DNA from: Haliclona indistincta
Taxonomy: Eukaryota > Porifera > Demospongiae > Haplosclerida > Chalinidae
DNA: 64,000 nucleotides
Assembly (NCBI GenBank): GCA_964017065.1
Contig: OZ024789.1
Location: 2,241,016 to 2,305,015 of the forward strand
Direction of reading: 5' to 3'
Under the pieces are notes generated by a model. That model was not told where the DNA came from. It saw only the letters and a list, made by a program, of their open reading frames with translations, and ran no database searches. The position numbers and the translations under genes are program-made. Below, piece after piece: positions 22,905 through 34,365 of the stretch (position 1 is the stretch's first letter; each line of letters opens with the position of its first letter).

Positions 22905-23387
22905 CTAGCTGGTAATATCTGCTGCTGTAGGAGCTGTGAGCCTGCACCATTTAGCAGAGGAGGTTGTTGATCTGATCAAGAATCAGTGTGGGAAGGAGGT
23001 GTTCTCTGTGGCTCACACAGCAGTACATCAACAAGCTGTTGCTGTCAGGACCAAGAGAAGAACAGAGAAAGCACTTCAGGTATACAGCACTAAATTATTA
23101 ACTACTTCTCAAAAATTGATGCATTTATCATACAAATTTTGATAGTGAACTATTAAATTTTTCAAGTGAATAGTACTGCACTAACAACTTTACCAGTGAA
23201 GTCACTAGTGGCTCCTCATTCTTCTCAACTCTCCTCACTGCAGGCAGTCACTGATCCAGAGAGAAGCGTGAGACGCAAGCATCGTAAACACTTGCTAAAG
23301 CGGGAAGCTAAGAAGAGGAAAAGTGTTTGTAAACCAGCTGCTCAGGCTCACTATAGTCCATTCTTAGTGAAGAGAGTCAAACAATAA

Positions 23388-23655
23388 TAGTGTGTTAGTG
23401 TGATCATCTGATGATATGATGTGATGATCAGTCAATTGTTCGAGTTGATTGTGATGGTTTGGTACTGAGTGTTCCAACAGAGACTGAGCAGTACTGCACT
23501 GTCAGCTGATAGTAGGTGGAGCTCATCTAGTAATGAGATTCACAGCTTTAGTTTAGCTCCCCCCATTCCTGTATGTGGGAGCGAGTCGCTGTCCTTCTTC
23601 TCTGATCTTGATCGTGGTCGTTACATGCTGATACTGTGTGACTACCTCTTGAGAT
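23388..23655 (+). promoter_or_regulatory. Intergenic space between UTP20 copy A and Kelch copy 2
   Basis: Only about 270 bp separate the UTP20 stop from the Kelch ATG on the same strand. The space must hold the UTP20 3' end and the Kelch promoter or 5' UTR. An in-frame TGA lies directly before the ATG (TGAGATATGG), which supports the start chosen. The block GTCGTTACATGCTGATACT is shared with the other two copies. Confidence 0.5.
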
Positions 23656-26600
23656 ATGGCGACTCCTCAGCGTGAGTAGTCGTGTTTGTCTTGATACCAA
23701 CTGTTAGCTAGTTTCTTACTCCTCACAGCGAACAACATGTACGAACCTAGTCGTCGTATTCTTCACCAAACGATTCTTGTTGGTAGTAACATGTACATGT
23801 GGGCTGGGAGGGTAGTCGGTATGCCTAAGGTACACGACAGTCAAGAAAAGAGACGGTTTATATCCTGTGTGGAGGTGTTCCACTCTGAGAGAGGAGACTG
23901 GGCACGTCAGCCAACAAGTGGAGCTCCTCCACTGGGAGTGGATGCATATGCCTGTACTGCAGTGGGTGATGCACTCCACTTCTTTGGTGGATGGTGTAAC
24001 CATGGTGGCTGCTGTCATAACAGTGTTCACACATTGAGCACATCGTCCCTTCACTGGGTGGAGTTATCACCCACCACATCAGAGGGTAGGGCACCGATGA
24101 GAAAGAGTAACTGTGGTACAGTAGCATTTAAGGATGGAGAGGAGGACATCTTGTACATAGTAGCAGGGTATGGTCCTACTCCATCATATCGTCAACCTGG
24201 AGCACAGTATAAAGCTAATAGTACTGTTCGTGATCGTGTCTATTGCAATGAGCAGCACATGTTCTCACTGAGTACAAGTGAGTGATACTGTACATACATG
24301 TACTTTAAGTGTTGGAACAGTTTACTAATGTATGTAGAGATAGTGCTTGTGTACTAGCTCAGTTTGTCTATCATTTATTATCACTATGATAGTAAAAGCA
24401 TGAGTAATACAAATGTATATTGTACATGTACGTTGTACCATTGAGTGGTATTATACCAGTAGTAGTGAGAGATGATGTCATCACCTCCTGCAGGAGAGTG
24501 GAGCTCACCAAACATTACTGGACAGCCTCCTCCTCCATTGTCCCATTTCACACTTACTCCTGTGGGTGAGAGAAAAGCTGTACTGTTTGGTGGTAGGAGT
24601 GGATCAGGACCCAGTGATGACCTGTTGATAGTTGAGCTGAGTAGAGATACTGTGGTGAGTGTTATGAGGATTGTGTGATAGTGTGGGTTATACATTGATC
24701 AATGGTTAGACCAACACAAAACACTATTCTACTGTATACAGTAGAGGACAATAAAAAATGAACATATCATTGTCATTCTACAATAGTCATGCATATTTCT
24801 AATAGTGTGAACTGTGAATGCTTCGTAACGGTAGATGAAACCTCATATTAACCAGTAATAATGCTAAGATCCTCTAGCACAGGTAATTACTAGTTGCTTC
24901 AATCATGGAATTATGTCATTGATCGTGTCGTCATCGCTAAATCTTGATAAGCTTCATTCGGTAAGAGATCAAAGCAGGAGCAGTGCTGAGTACTGGCTTA
25001 CTGAGATCAAAAAAACCTGAAGTGAATTCAAGAGTAAATATAACACTTCAGATGAATTATTCTTGTTTCTGGGACAGTAGCATCGTCTGTGCGGGACGCA
25101 AGACACAAGCACAAAATCCGTGACTATATCCCGCACATTTCAAGACTTATTATGTGAACTTATTTGAGGTCGATACGTGATGTCTATTATAGGTAGTTGG
25201 GCGTGAGCACAATATTCCGGAAAAGTTTTGGGAATAATGGGATGGCGCAGGAATAGAATAATTTTGAGGAAGAATTCTCAAAGCGACACCCCAAAGTAAT
25301 TCAAAATGTTATGTAATACAAGACTAAAGGAGTGTATTCTGATAGACAGTACAGTGCATTACATGTAGAAACATCAATGATCTTCCAGTACAATGGTCAC
25401 CAAGCTACAAATACAAGAACTGTGTTGCTGTATTGTGCACGGTCAGATATTATCATACAGGCTTTCTTTTTGAGAATAATAGCAACAATTTGTCACTAAC
25501 AACACGCCATAGAAATAAAACTGTAAATGTACGATCGTTTTGCAATGCCACCTGATTGTGCAATATAAGGAAGCCATGTATAACTGTTTTCACAGACTAA
25601 CCACTATCCTGCAGTGACTATGACAACTTAGCCACGTCCCTTGCCATTAATTTTCGCAATGAAACGAACGAATAAGCGAAAATTAAGGCCTGGTATCTAT
25701 TGCATGGGTAATTGTGCGCATGCGCTAGCTATGAAAACATGTGGCTTGGCTACTGATTGCTGATACAGGGCTGTACTAGGCCTGCTGTGCACAGCGTTGC
25801 TGTAGTTACGCTGCTGACGAATGCAGCAACGTGGTAGACGCCAGATACTCGGTTTTTGAAGAGACTCTGTGAACGATTGTATTTGAAACATGTCAGCACA
25901 GAGTCACCATACACAGTAGGGGCCGAGTGAACACACACGGGACTTCGCTGCTCGTACTTGAGCACTAGATCCACTTCTACAGGTTGCAACGCAGACAGTA
26001 GGCCTCTTAGAGCGCCATTTTCACGTGAATATACGGGCTAATATCACAAACAAATATTCAAGTGTAAACGGATTCCCCAGATTCTGGGGAATGGTCGAAG
26101 GTCACACTTGCAATAGATACCAGGCCCTTTCTTCGCGCTTCCATTTTCGTTCGTCCGTTCCGTAAGCGAAAAATTTGGCCTGGGGACGAGGCTAATGACA
26201 ACTAAATTACATACTACTGTACATAAATAGCAGCATATTGTGTACAGTGTAATCACATACACTATTGCTAACACATCATGTTATGTGCTGTGAGCATGTC
26301 TGTTATAAAGTGATAGCCCAGGATGAGTCTGCTCTTCCTCTTACCAGCGCTGGACCAGGATCAACAAACCTATCAACCGATCAGTGGAATGGCCTAAGAG
26401 GATGTGTTATCATGCTACCACATGTATGAGTGGTCCACTACTAGTAATAGTTGGAGGGCGCAGTGAGACTAGTACTAGCAGTGACTGTTGGATTGGTGAC
26501 CTCACTACAAACCAGTGGAAGAAGGTATAGTGTTTGTATCTTAGACACTTTCAAGATTGGTTTGATATTGTATACATTCTTCAGCTATCCCTCCCTGACT

Positions 26601-29600
26601 CTGTGACTAAACGACGCTACCACTCACTTTCTGCTCTTCAACTATCACCACACAGTGTGTTACTGGTAATATTTGGTGGACGGAGATCACATGATTCTGA
26701 TAATCTATCCCACACTGCCCTCATTGAATTGAGTGAGTACTATCAATGTATTGTCCATGCAGTACAGCAGCTATAGTGAGAGACACTGGGCAGTGGTACA
26801 GGTGTACTGCTGACATAACAGCTCCTTTCTCCCATGCAGTTCTGCAGGAAGATGGCAGGCAGTGGGTGGTGGGTAGGATATTAGAGGGAGCAGCCTTGGA
26901 AGACAAGAGAGTGTACCAGCAGATGTACCGGGAGATGATACAATACAATGGTCAGTTCAAATTAATTTTACATGTTTTATGTAAAGTAATTTTTATGCTT
27001 TTTCAGATGCCAAGGCGTCACTGGGAGTAACAGTCGTCATGAATATTACCAACATTGGTACCCAGGGCTATCCCGGCACAGGAAAAACATCAATTCTCGA
27101 CCTCGCCATGGGCAAAGAGCCAGCCCCTCAAAGGAACAGTACCGGCTGTATTGATCCACCCTCTCGCTACATGCTGATCAATAGTGAAGCTGATTCCAGT
27201 GCAGCACAAGTGGAGTGGGAGAACGTCACTACAGACAAGATGTTTGAAATGGTTTGTGGAGCAGTAAAGAAGACCATTGAGGAAAGTCCATTGGACAAGG
27301 CTCTGGTCCATTCAGACAAGCCTGCAGTAGCAGCACTACCAGTAGCAATAGACACTAGCTCAGTTGCTGCAAACGACACTGCTGCAGAGTATGACCCAAC
27401 TCCTGTTGGCAATGAACTGGTCCCTCCTACACCACCACCAGCAGCAGCAGTAGCAGGCAGTGCTAATCAGATACCAGCAGCAGCTGAGCCTTCTCTTGAT
27501 CCTTATTCTCCAGTGGCTATCGTTGGCTTTACTTGGTTTCCTGATCTGCTCAAAGAACTGTACAGCAGCAGAAGTTCTGGTGTAATCTTCAACTCCCACT
27601 GGATGATGGTGACTGATTGTGGTGGCCAACCACCATTTCTGGATGCAGCCGCTCTTTTCCTTCGAAACAGCTGTCTTCAAATCTTTCCTCTTAAACTCAA
27701 CGAGCCCTTGAGCAAAATAGCAGAGTTTTGTTATTTCTTTAGTGGCAAGTCTGCCAACTGTGATCAATTTGATATAGTGTTGAGCAATCAACAGATAATG
27801 GAGACTCTAGCCAAGTCTACAGCTTCTATTCAGCCGCCATACACACCGTCAGCAACTGAGTGTCCAAAGGGAGCTAAATTCACAATCGTGGGCACATTTG
27901 AAGACGAGGCACACCATTGCAGTGAAACAGTAGCAGAGAAAGAGACGATTCTCAAACAAGTCCTCGAACCGTACAAAGTATTCCGAGTGCAGCTGGGTAA
28001 CAAGGTGATCCTGCCTATCAATGCCGTCGCCATGGACACCGAGACCAAGAAGGAGCGGACAGAGTCAGCAAAGAAACTTCGACGAATATTGAAAAAGGCA
28101 AATGTGACAATGAAAGTAGAAGTAAAGCTGCGCTGGTTTGGGTTTCTCCTGAGCATGCTGACTATAGCTGAGAAGAATGGTAAAGCCATACTCACACTTA
28201 GTGAGTGCTATAGACTCGGAGACTCTCTTGGGATGGACAAATCAGAGACCATGAAAGCAATCCAGTTTTTCCACGACATCAGCCTCATCATGCATTTTGA
28301 TACTCCGAAGCTCAGAGACTCTGTCATCATCGACACCAAACCAGTGCTCAACAAGCTCTCTCGACTATTCACTCTCTCGTTTCTGAAAGAAAATTCCCTT
28401 GCCGAGCACTACGAGGACGTTGTCGTTCCTCACGGAGCCAAGGAACTACTCCAGCACCACGGGCGCTTCACCCGGTCCACACTAGAGTCATTTGTTGAGT
28501 TCTCTGAGTCCATTCCATTGCAATTCTTTGTGGACATTCTAGAGCACGTAAAGATAGTGGCTGCGATTGACCAAACATCAGAGTATTTTATGCCTTGCGC
28601 TCTACCCTATGCTACTGAAATGCCTGACTCCTCCCACCCATGGCTGATTAGACTGAGAGTAAGACGAGGTGTCGACAAAGAGTATGTTCCTATCCCAGTG
28701 GGTTATCTACCAGCCATTCTAGTCTTCCTTCTCACTATCTTCCCAGATAACTTTTCTTTAAATCGAAAGCAGAGGCAATATCGAAATAGAATCGAGTTGG
28801 TTTATGGTTCTGGAGGAGTGGTCTGTTTAGTGGAGCGCCATCTTCAACTGGAGGTACACTATTCTTTCTCTGACCAACTTCAGCAAGAGTGCACGAACAT
28901 TCGAAATCACGTTTTGAAATCAATTCGTTTGACAGAAGAAAAGCTCCACATCAGAGAAGGTGCCATCACCAAGGTGGACTCTTTCCTATGCTCCTGTGGT
29001 GAGGGCAGCAGGGCCCAGCACATCTGTGCCTACAACCCTGAGACACAGATTGTGGAATGTGAGGAGACAAGAAAAATGGTTAAAACTTATCATCAGCTGT
29101 GGCTAGGTGTGTTGTGATGTAGTCTCTGATGATACATGTGATAATTGTATTGATGTAGGAGCAGCAATGGAGAGCACTGCACACTCTATTCACTGCAGTG
29201 ACGACACCAGTGACAGTCATGAGCTACCACCACTAGCAGCAGCAGAAGGTGAGCACTGTATACTGGTGTGGCTAGGTCAACCTCAGCTGGTATTATGTGG
29301 TAACAGACTGTTTACTATTATCCCATTTTGATCTTAATCTTCATATTAATTAATTTTTCATTAGCTGTCTCATTAGCTGTCTCATTAGCTGTCTTTCATT
29401 GTATTGTATTGCATGCTTGATAGTAGTATATCTCTCAGTTAGGTATTAGTGACTGTGTGTCAGTGGTTCAGTGTTAGATCATCTTGTGTGACTATAATAC
29501 CATCTTGTGTGTGTAGGTGCCACACCCACACTACTGGATCTTATGGCAATGAAGGGAGCTGATGGTGAACCACTGAGAGTCATTGAAACGATTGCTGCTG

Positions 29601-30351
29601 GTAACTACAAGATGTTTGGAATGTATCTCTTACAAGACAAGAATGGAACAATGGTTGATGTGCTCAAGAAGAACCACATCCACGATGGTGTTGAGAGTGT
29701 CACACAAGCCATCCTCCAGAAATGGCTGACAAGTGATGCACCTAGTCGTACATATCAACACTTGATAGAGTGTCTCAGACAGTCTGAACTGGGTGCACTT
29801 GCTGAGCTCGTTGAAAACAAAACGGTTGGACAAGGTATGCTACCAATAAAGTTTGCATTCCTAAGTCACATTATAATAATTATTATTAGTAATATTATTA
29901 GGTGGATGAATAATTATGATCCACCTATTAAATTTTTTTGTGAATTAGTATTTTTGTTAAAAAATAAGTTTCTGCATAAAATTATGATTATTTTAGCCTA
30001 TGTGGAAATTGAGCTGGTCTACATAATATTGTTTCACTGCTAAGTGTTCACTTACACTCTCATACTTAATTCCACTCTCTCACTCTAGCTCCCACTGCCT
30101 CATCTGCAGCTACGTCAAAAGAGGACAACATGACTACACCCTCAGTGACTAGAGACACCCAGATACCCACAGTGACTAGAGACACCCAGATACCCACAGT
30201 GACTAGAGACACCCAGATACCCACAGTGACTAGAGACACCCAGATACCCACAGTGACTAGAGACACCCAGATACCCACAGTGACTAGAGACACCCAGATA
30301 CCCACAGTGACTAGAGACACCAGTGACCGTGTTCGTTGTTCTGTTCTATAG
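23656..30351 (+). CDS. Kelch-GTPase-COR-Death protein, copy 2, intact
   Basis: Exons: 23656-23671, 23729-24277, 24494-24654, 26348-26524, 26585-26732, 26840-26950, 27007-29106, 29159-29248, 29517-29834, 30089-30351. They sum to 3,933 bases, 1,310 aa plus stop, with GT-AG junctions in matching phase. Residues 1-387 are Kelch repeats (HFFGGWCN, YIVAGYG, LFGGRSG, VIVGGRS, VIFGGRR). The 2.1-kb exon has P-loop GYPGTGKT (about 408-415), DCGGQ (about 590), a weakened G4 site GTFEDE (about 683), a COR-like helical region from about 760, and a Cys-rich end (FLCSCGEG). A Death-fold domain follows (about 1120-1215; ILQKWLTSDAPSRTYQHL), then a tail of nine-residue TVTRDTQIP repeats. The altered G4 suggests changed nucleotide specificity or a STAND-like switch. 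Function is inferred from domains only. Confidence 0.85.
24655..26347. other. Intron 3 of Kelch gene copy 2
   Basis: This 1.7-kb intron matches the intron at 46593-47766 in copy 3 apart from the MITE inserted at 25629-26194 and a few small indels. No gene is seen. Confidence 0.7.
25629..26194. mobile_element. TAGCC(A/T)CGTCCC-ended MITE with empty site in copy 3
   Basis: Ends TAGCCACGTCCC and GGGGACGAGGCTA are inverted repeats, flanked by ATGACAACT on both sides (25620-25628 and 26195-26203). The same intron in copy 3 reads GACTATGACAACCAAATTAC without the element (about 47608-47630), giving a clean empty site. Inside, a second inverted pair GGCCTGGTATCTATTGCA / TGCAATAGATACCAGGCC suggests a nested element. 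Confidence 0.9.
30130..30320 (+). repeat. 27-bp coding repeat in the tail of Kelch copy 2
   Basis: ACAGTGACTAGAGACACCCA plus GATACCC repeats about six times in frame, encoding TVTRDTQIP. It lies in the last exon of copy 2; copies 1 and 3 end without it. Confidence 0.9.
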
Positions 30352-30598
30352 TATTTTATCTTTGTATGAGTCAGTATTTGTATGTTGAATAGAAATTATA
30401 GTTGATTTTAAAACATTGTTGTTATTCATTGCATGTGTAAGCAACTTAATAATTCAAGAAGAAATGCAGATGATGTACTATAGAGTTGGAGTTTCGTAAG
30501 GAATGTGGATGCACCTACTAATAATAATTTTATTATACATATCAAAACTTTCATGTTAGAGTACACGTGTGTCAGGCGCGGCATAGCTAGCTATATAT
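30352..30598 (+). other. 3' flank of Kelch copy 2
   Basis: AT-rich sequence follows the stop codon. It probably includes the 3' UTR. No gene, clear polyadenylation signal or transposon end was identified. Confidence 0.4.
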
Positions 30599-30697
30599 AG
30601 GTGCACTTGCTGAGCTCATTGGAAACACACAACAAAGGTATGTTACCGCATCACACACTCAATCACTCACTCGTTCATCATTTTCTCAGATAAAGCT
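30599..30697 (+). pseudogene. Death-domain exon stub at duplication junction
   Basis: TATAG then GTGCACTTGCTGAGCTCATT reproduces only the last ~37 bases of a Death-domain exon, with its donor (CAAAG|GTATG), a short CTCA relic, the acceptor CTCAG at about 30687-30691 and the terminal ATAAAGCT that gives copy 1 its stop. It matches the end of copy 1, not of copy 2, so it marks a junction between two duplicated units. Confidence 0.8.
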
Positions 30698-30720
30698 CTT
30701 CAGTGTCAGATCACTTCATT

Positions 30721-31963
30721 GTATTAGGGAGGCACGGTATTAGGGAGGCACGGTATTAGGGAGGCACGGTAGTGCCTCCTATGTAGGGTTGAACGGAAAA
30801 ACAAGATGGCGGATACATACAATGTATTAGCGTTCAAACGCTGATATTTCACCTGGTGATGAATTTTATACGTCCATAAACACTTAGATCTGCTCTCTGG
30901 CGTTGCCCCATCTTACAGTAGCAAGGAGATGACTCGAAATTGTTACTAAAGTGATGAACCTGGAAACGGTGAAAATCGAGTTTCGTCATCTTCGTTTTCT
31001 TCTTTCTTTCTTTCCACTCGCCTAGCACCTTTACACGAGCAGTGCCGAGACCAAAACACCCACGAACAGTCGTGAAATTCTCCTGGCAGGTGCCTTTTGA
31101 ACCTTGTTTTTAGCGAAACGGCGATATACATTCCGCGAGTTCTCGATCGTGATCCATTGTCAGCTAAGTGTTAGACGCCATTAGTGTGATTGCGCAATAC
31201 GCACGTGACCAACCAGTGGCTAGCGCACGTGACCGAGCACTAGCTTGAGTATAGCCGCGCCGTATGGAACACGGAGAACACATATTTGTCTGGAGTCGTC
31301 GAAGAACTGTAAGCTCGTGTAAAATCAACATTCTGCGCTCGCCAGATCATTATAACCGCCGTATGGTCTACAAACAAGTGTGGGCGGGGCTCGAATGCAT
31401 GCCTAGCCTGCATGCATGCGCTATGCGTAGGCGACCTGATATATACAGCATAACAATTATTTTTTAGCTACAAATTGTTAATAAAGAAAAGCCATCAATA
31501 ACAGGAAAACTAAACCCATGGTGGAAACAAAGACGGCTCAGTACATGCATGATATTGAACTGCACATCACTGAATAAGAAAAAAGGACACAAACAAGAAA
31601 ATAAAAAGATTTCTATCGAAATCAAAATGATGTAGGGTTGTGAAATCTACCACTGGTCCACAATGTAAACTAACAAGGAACAAGCTTGGAATGGTAACAC
31701 GATTGACTTGCTAACAGACCATAGATCCCTACATCAGTGGCTGTACATAAGAATGCACGTCAGGTGTCAATCAACAGCAACTAGCAGAACTAGCTATAGT
31801 CAGCCAAAGCAGCCACTGATGTAGGGATCTATGGTCTGTTAGCAAGTCAATCGTGTTACCATTCCATGCTTGTTCCTTGTTAGTTTACATTGTGGACCAG
31901 TGGTAGATTTCACAACCCTACATCATTTTGATTTCGATAGAAATCTTTTTATTTTCTTTACCA
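30721..31963 (+). mobile_element. Composite mobile element R1 with foldback end
   Basis: It starts with three direct copies of a 16-bp unit (ATTAGGGAGGCACGGT), contains about 0.8 kb with ACAAGATGGCGGAT and GCGCAATACGCACGTGACC, and ends in a foldback element (31587-31963). The whole is present as a diverged inverted copy at 52473-53748. It splits the sequence shared with 15133-15260 (CAGATAAAGCT... and ...CAGTCACCACTTTTTGTTG). Confidence 0.7.
31587..31963. mobile_element. Foldback MITE, copy F2
   Basis: Nearly complete arms: AAAAAGATTTCTATCGAAAT on the left and ATTTCGATAGAAATCTTTTT on the right, with inner arms GATTGACTTGCTAACAGACC and its complement. The loop is about 65 bp. Confidence 0.85.
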
Positions 31964-32415
31964 GTGGGACTACATGTTAGTTGTTTGGATCAAGCTAACT
32001 GTTGTCCATGCAACTGGAGGCGAGGCTACTATTGCAGTCACCACTTTTTGTTGTATTATTCAAATTCATCAATTTGATTATTATTTTGTAGTTAGTTGGT
32101 GTAAGTTCTTATACTCCTCACAGCAATCTAACTATTCCCGCGCATTTTTCATAATGTCAACGTATTCCAATTAGTTCTCACTCGGACACGCCTATCCAGC
32201 ATGGTAGCACTAGCTAATCGTTCTCTATCTCTCTACTACTGTACTCTACTATCTACCACAAGGACAGATACATATCCTTCTTCACTATATGATCTCTCAA
32301 GGCGGGTTTAGCGGCACAGCAGCAGCCTCACGAGAACTCTAAGTCTTGATGTCAGGAGGGAAGCAGTGCATGCTAGATCAATCTCGCCGTGTGAACTACG
32401 TACTGTAGTTTGTAG

Positions 32416-34365
32416 CCTCTGTGTTGCCTTCTCTGCTGAAACACTACCTCAGACAATCAACTAGACACGAGATTCATCACAGTATCATCAGGTACGCTTG
32501 CCTCTCTTTCTGTCTGATTCTCAGCTGTTTTTCATTCTCTTATTCAATGCTGTGTTCTTATTCCTTGTTCAATCCAATCCTTGTGTGTTGTTCTAACATT
32601 GTTCATAAGTGTATTCAAAACATCCTTTAATTTGCTTGCCTGATTTTCAGTCGTAACTTAGTATTTTGATATGTTCGTGTCTCAATTACTGTGTGTCAGT
32701 CTCACTGACTCATTTCCTACTTGTTCTGACTATCTTTTGTTTTCTTTGCTCAGAGCCGTGGTTGCTATTTTAGACTCATTCCATTTCAAAGTAACAGAAG
32801 AGCATCAAGACAGTGAACCACCAGCTGAGCAACAAGAGGAGGAAGAAGACAATACAATGGAGCTGACTACCTCAGAGGATCCACTCCACTATACTCAACA
32901 CCATCCTACCCTGGAGTCAAGTCTTACTAAAGAGGTACTAACTATAGAATCTCAATTTAGTACTTGTACTATAGCAGCCGTTGAAACCTAGTTTTCGACT
33001 TCTAGCTAGTGTGCCTTTTCAAATGTGAACCAAAGTTTAAAATACTGAACTATTATTAATGATGTGTGATCTGTTTGTAGTCAGAGTACAAGTTTACTCA
33101 TCACAAGGCAGAGGTGAATGAAGAGGCTGAGATGCTGAGGGTACCAGTTGCTATGGCAATGACTAAGCTCCTCCTCACTCTACCTGAGTCCACTCTCTAC
33201 CAGGCTAGGGTGAGTGAAGGATAGTATGACAGTGTGATGGTGTACGTGTGTGTGTATAGTGTTCATGGTGTGTATTCCCAGGACTGTTCTGTATGAGGAT
33301 GAGTGTGCTGCTGTGTGTTACAGGTTCGTCATTATCAGTGTGTGTATCAATGTTTCTTTGTTATAAAGTATAGGAGTTCCTGATGTGTGATGGTGATGGT
33401 GTGTGTGTAGGTTGCTTGTGAAGGTGTGTAAGACGCTCAAGAATCGTAGTCGTGATGTGAGAGCTGTTGCTACTATGCTCAGGATGGCTCACTCTCTGGG
33501 CCCATGACATCTATACACAGTTCATCGTGAAAGAGCTGAAGGAATCTTTAACAAGAGGCTATCAGGTGAGAGAGATAGTCAAATTTTATAATTTAAATTT
33601 TTAAGAAAATAATTTAAATACTCAAATTTAGCTTCATGTACTGGCGTACACTATCCATCACTTGCTGGAGGGACTCAGCCCCATCCTGAATCTAGGAGAC
33701 TTGGACTCAAGCCTGGACCTAATCATCCAGGTATTGTGTATCTTTCATGATCATCTTTATGCATCCTCTCTCTCCCTGTCTTTCATCCTCTCATGCCCAA
33801 CTATAGCCCTTGAGGAGAACATTGCCGCCATTACTACACACGTGTTTGAGATACTGCAGAAATATGTTCGCTTTTGTTCTAACAGGGTTTGCTGCTTTTA
33901 AGGTGAGTTTGTAGTTTGATGGAGCGGCCTAGTCAGTAACAGGTGTTGTCTCTGTGTGTTATAGGCAGTGACCACTATCCTTCAGTACTGCATTGATCAC
34001 ACTATCACTGACTCCTCTCTCCCTCTCCTCTCTCCCTCCCTCCCCCCTCCCCCCTCCCCCCTCTCTCTCTCTCTCTCTCTCCCTCCCTCTCTCCCTCTCT
34101 CCCTCCCTCCCTCCCTCCTCTCTCTCTCTCTCTCTACCGCAGAGGCTCCTTCATCGTAATGCTGGCTATCTCTTTGTTCCTCTGGCTACTCAAATGATCA
34201 ATGATTCTTCACCATATTGTCGGCAAATGGCAGCAGAGTCTATCAAGGCGCTACTACAGAGAGTGAGTCACCATCATGTGATGAGGTGTTGAAGTGTGTT
34301 ATGTGACTCTAGGTTGGTAAAGAGAAGAGGAATGAGATTGCTATCATGATAGAGGACTGACATAT
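32416..34365 (+). pseudogene. UTP20-like fragment with internal deletions, unit B
   Basis: A shortened series of UTP20 exons precedes the longer copy B: LLKHYLRQ (to 32491), AVVAILDSFHF (32754-32934), YKFTHHKAEVNEEAEML (33081-33210), VCKTLKNRSRDVRAVA (33410-33565), LAYTIHHLLEGLSPIL (33632-33731), EENIAAITTHVFEIL (33807-33901), AVTTILQYC (33965-34010), LLHRNAGYLFVPLATQMI (34142-34262) and VGKEKRNEIAIMIED (34314-34365). Several exons are cut or missing and it ends abruptly just before copy B begins. It preserves some residues that copy B has lost, for example CAG where copy B has TAG. Confidence 0.8.

Larger units (their letters stand above)
16454..23387 (+). pseudogene. UTP20: UTP20-like gene 3' half, copy A, damaged
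   Basis: About 17 exons encode the C-terminal part of a UTP20-like HEAT-repeat protein of the small-subunit processome (18S rRNA maturation in the nucleolus). Recognised segments in order: IHRRTRAL-type exon (16692-17101, here LHRRTRALHRL), AVVAILDSFHF (17491-17707), YKFTHHKAEVNEEAEMLRVP (18194-18328), VCKTLKNRSRDVRAVARDTL (18381-18537), MMDYPLGKRLNKYL (19067-19146), the RTCVFQWTAAVAIAMG exon (22490-22811), and a basic tail (RKHRKHLLKREAKKRK) ending at 23387. Damage: a 5-bp net insertion near 17616-17630 shifts frame to an early stop; a lost base near 19490 shifts frame; most of the exon equivalent to 40377-40662 is deleted (only about 20074-20145 remains). A 200-N gap hides several exons. 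The N-terminal half is absent. Confidence 0.8.
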
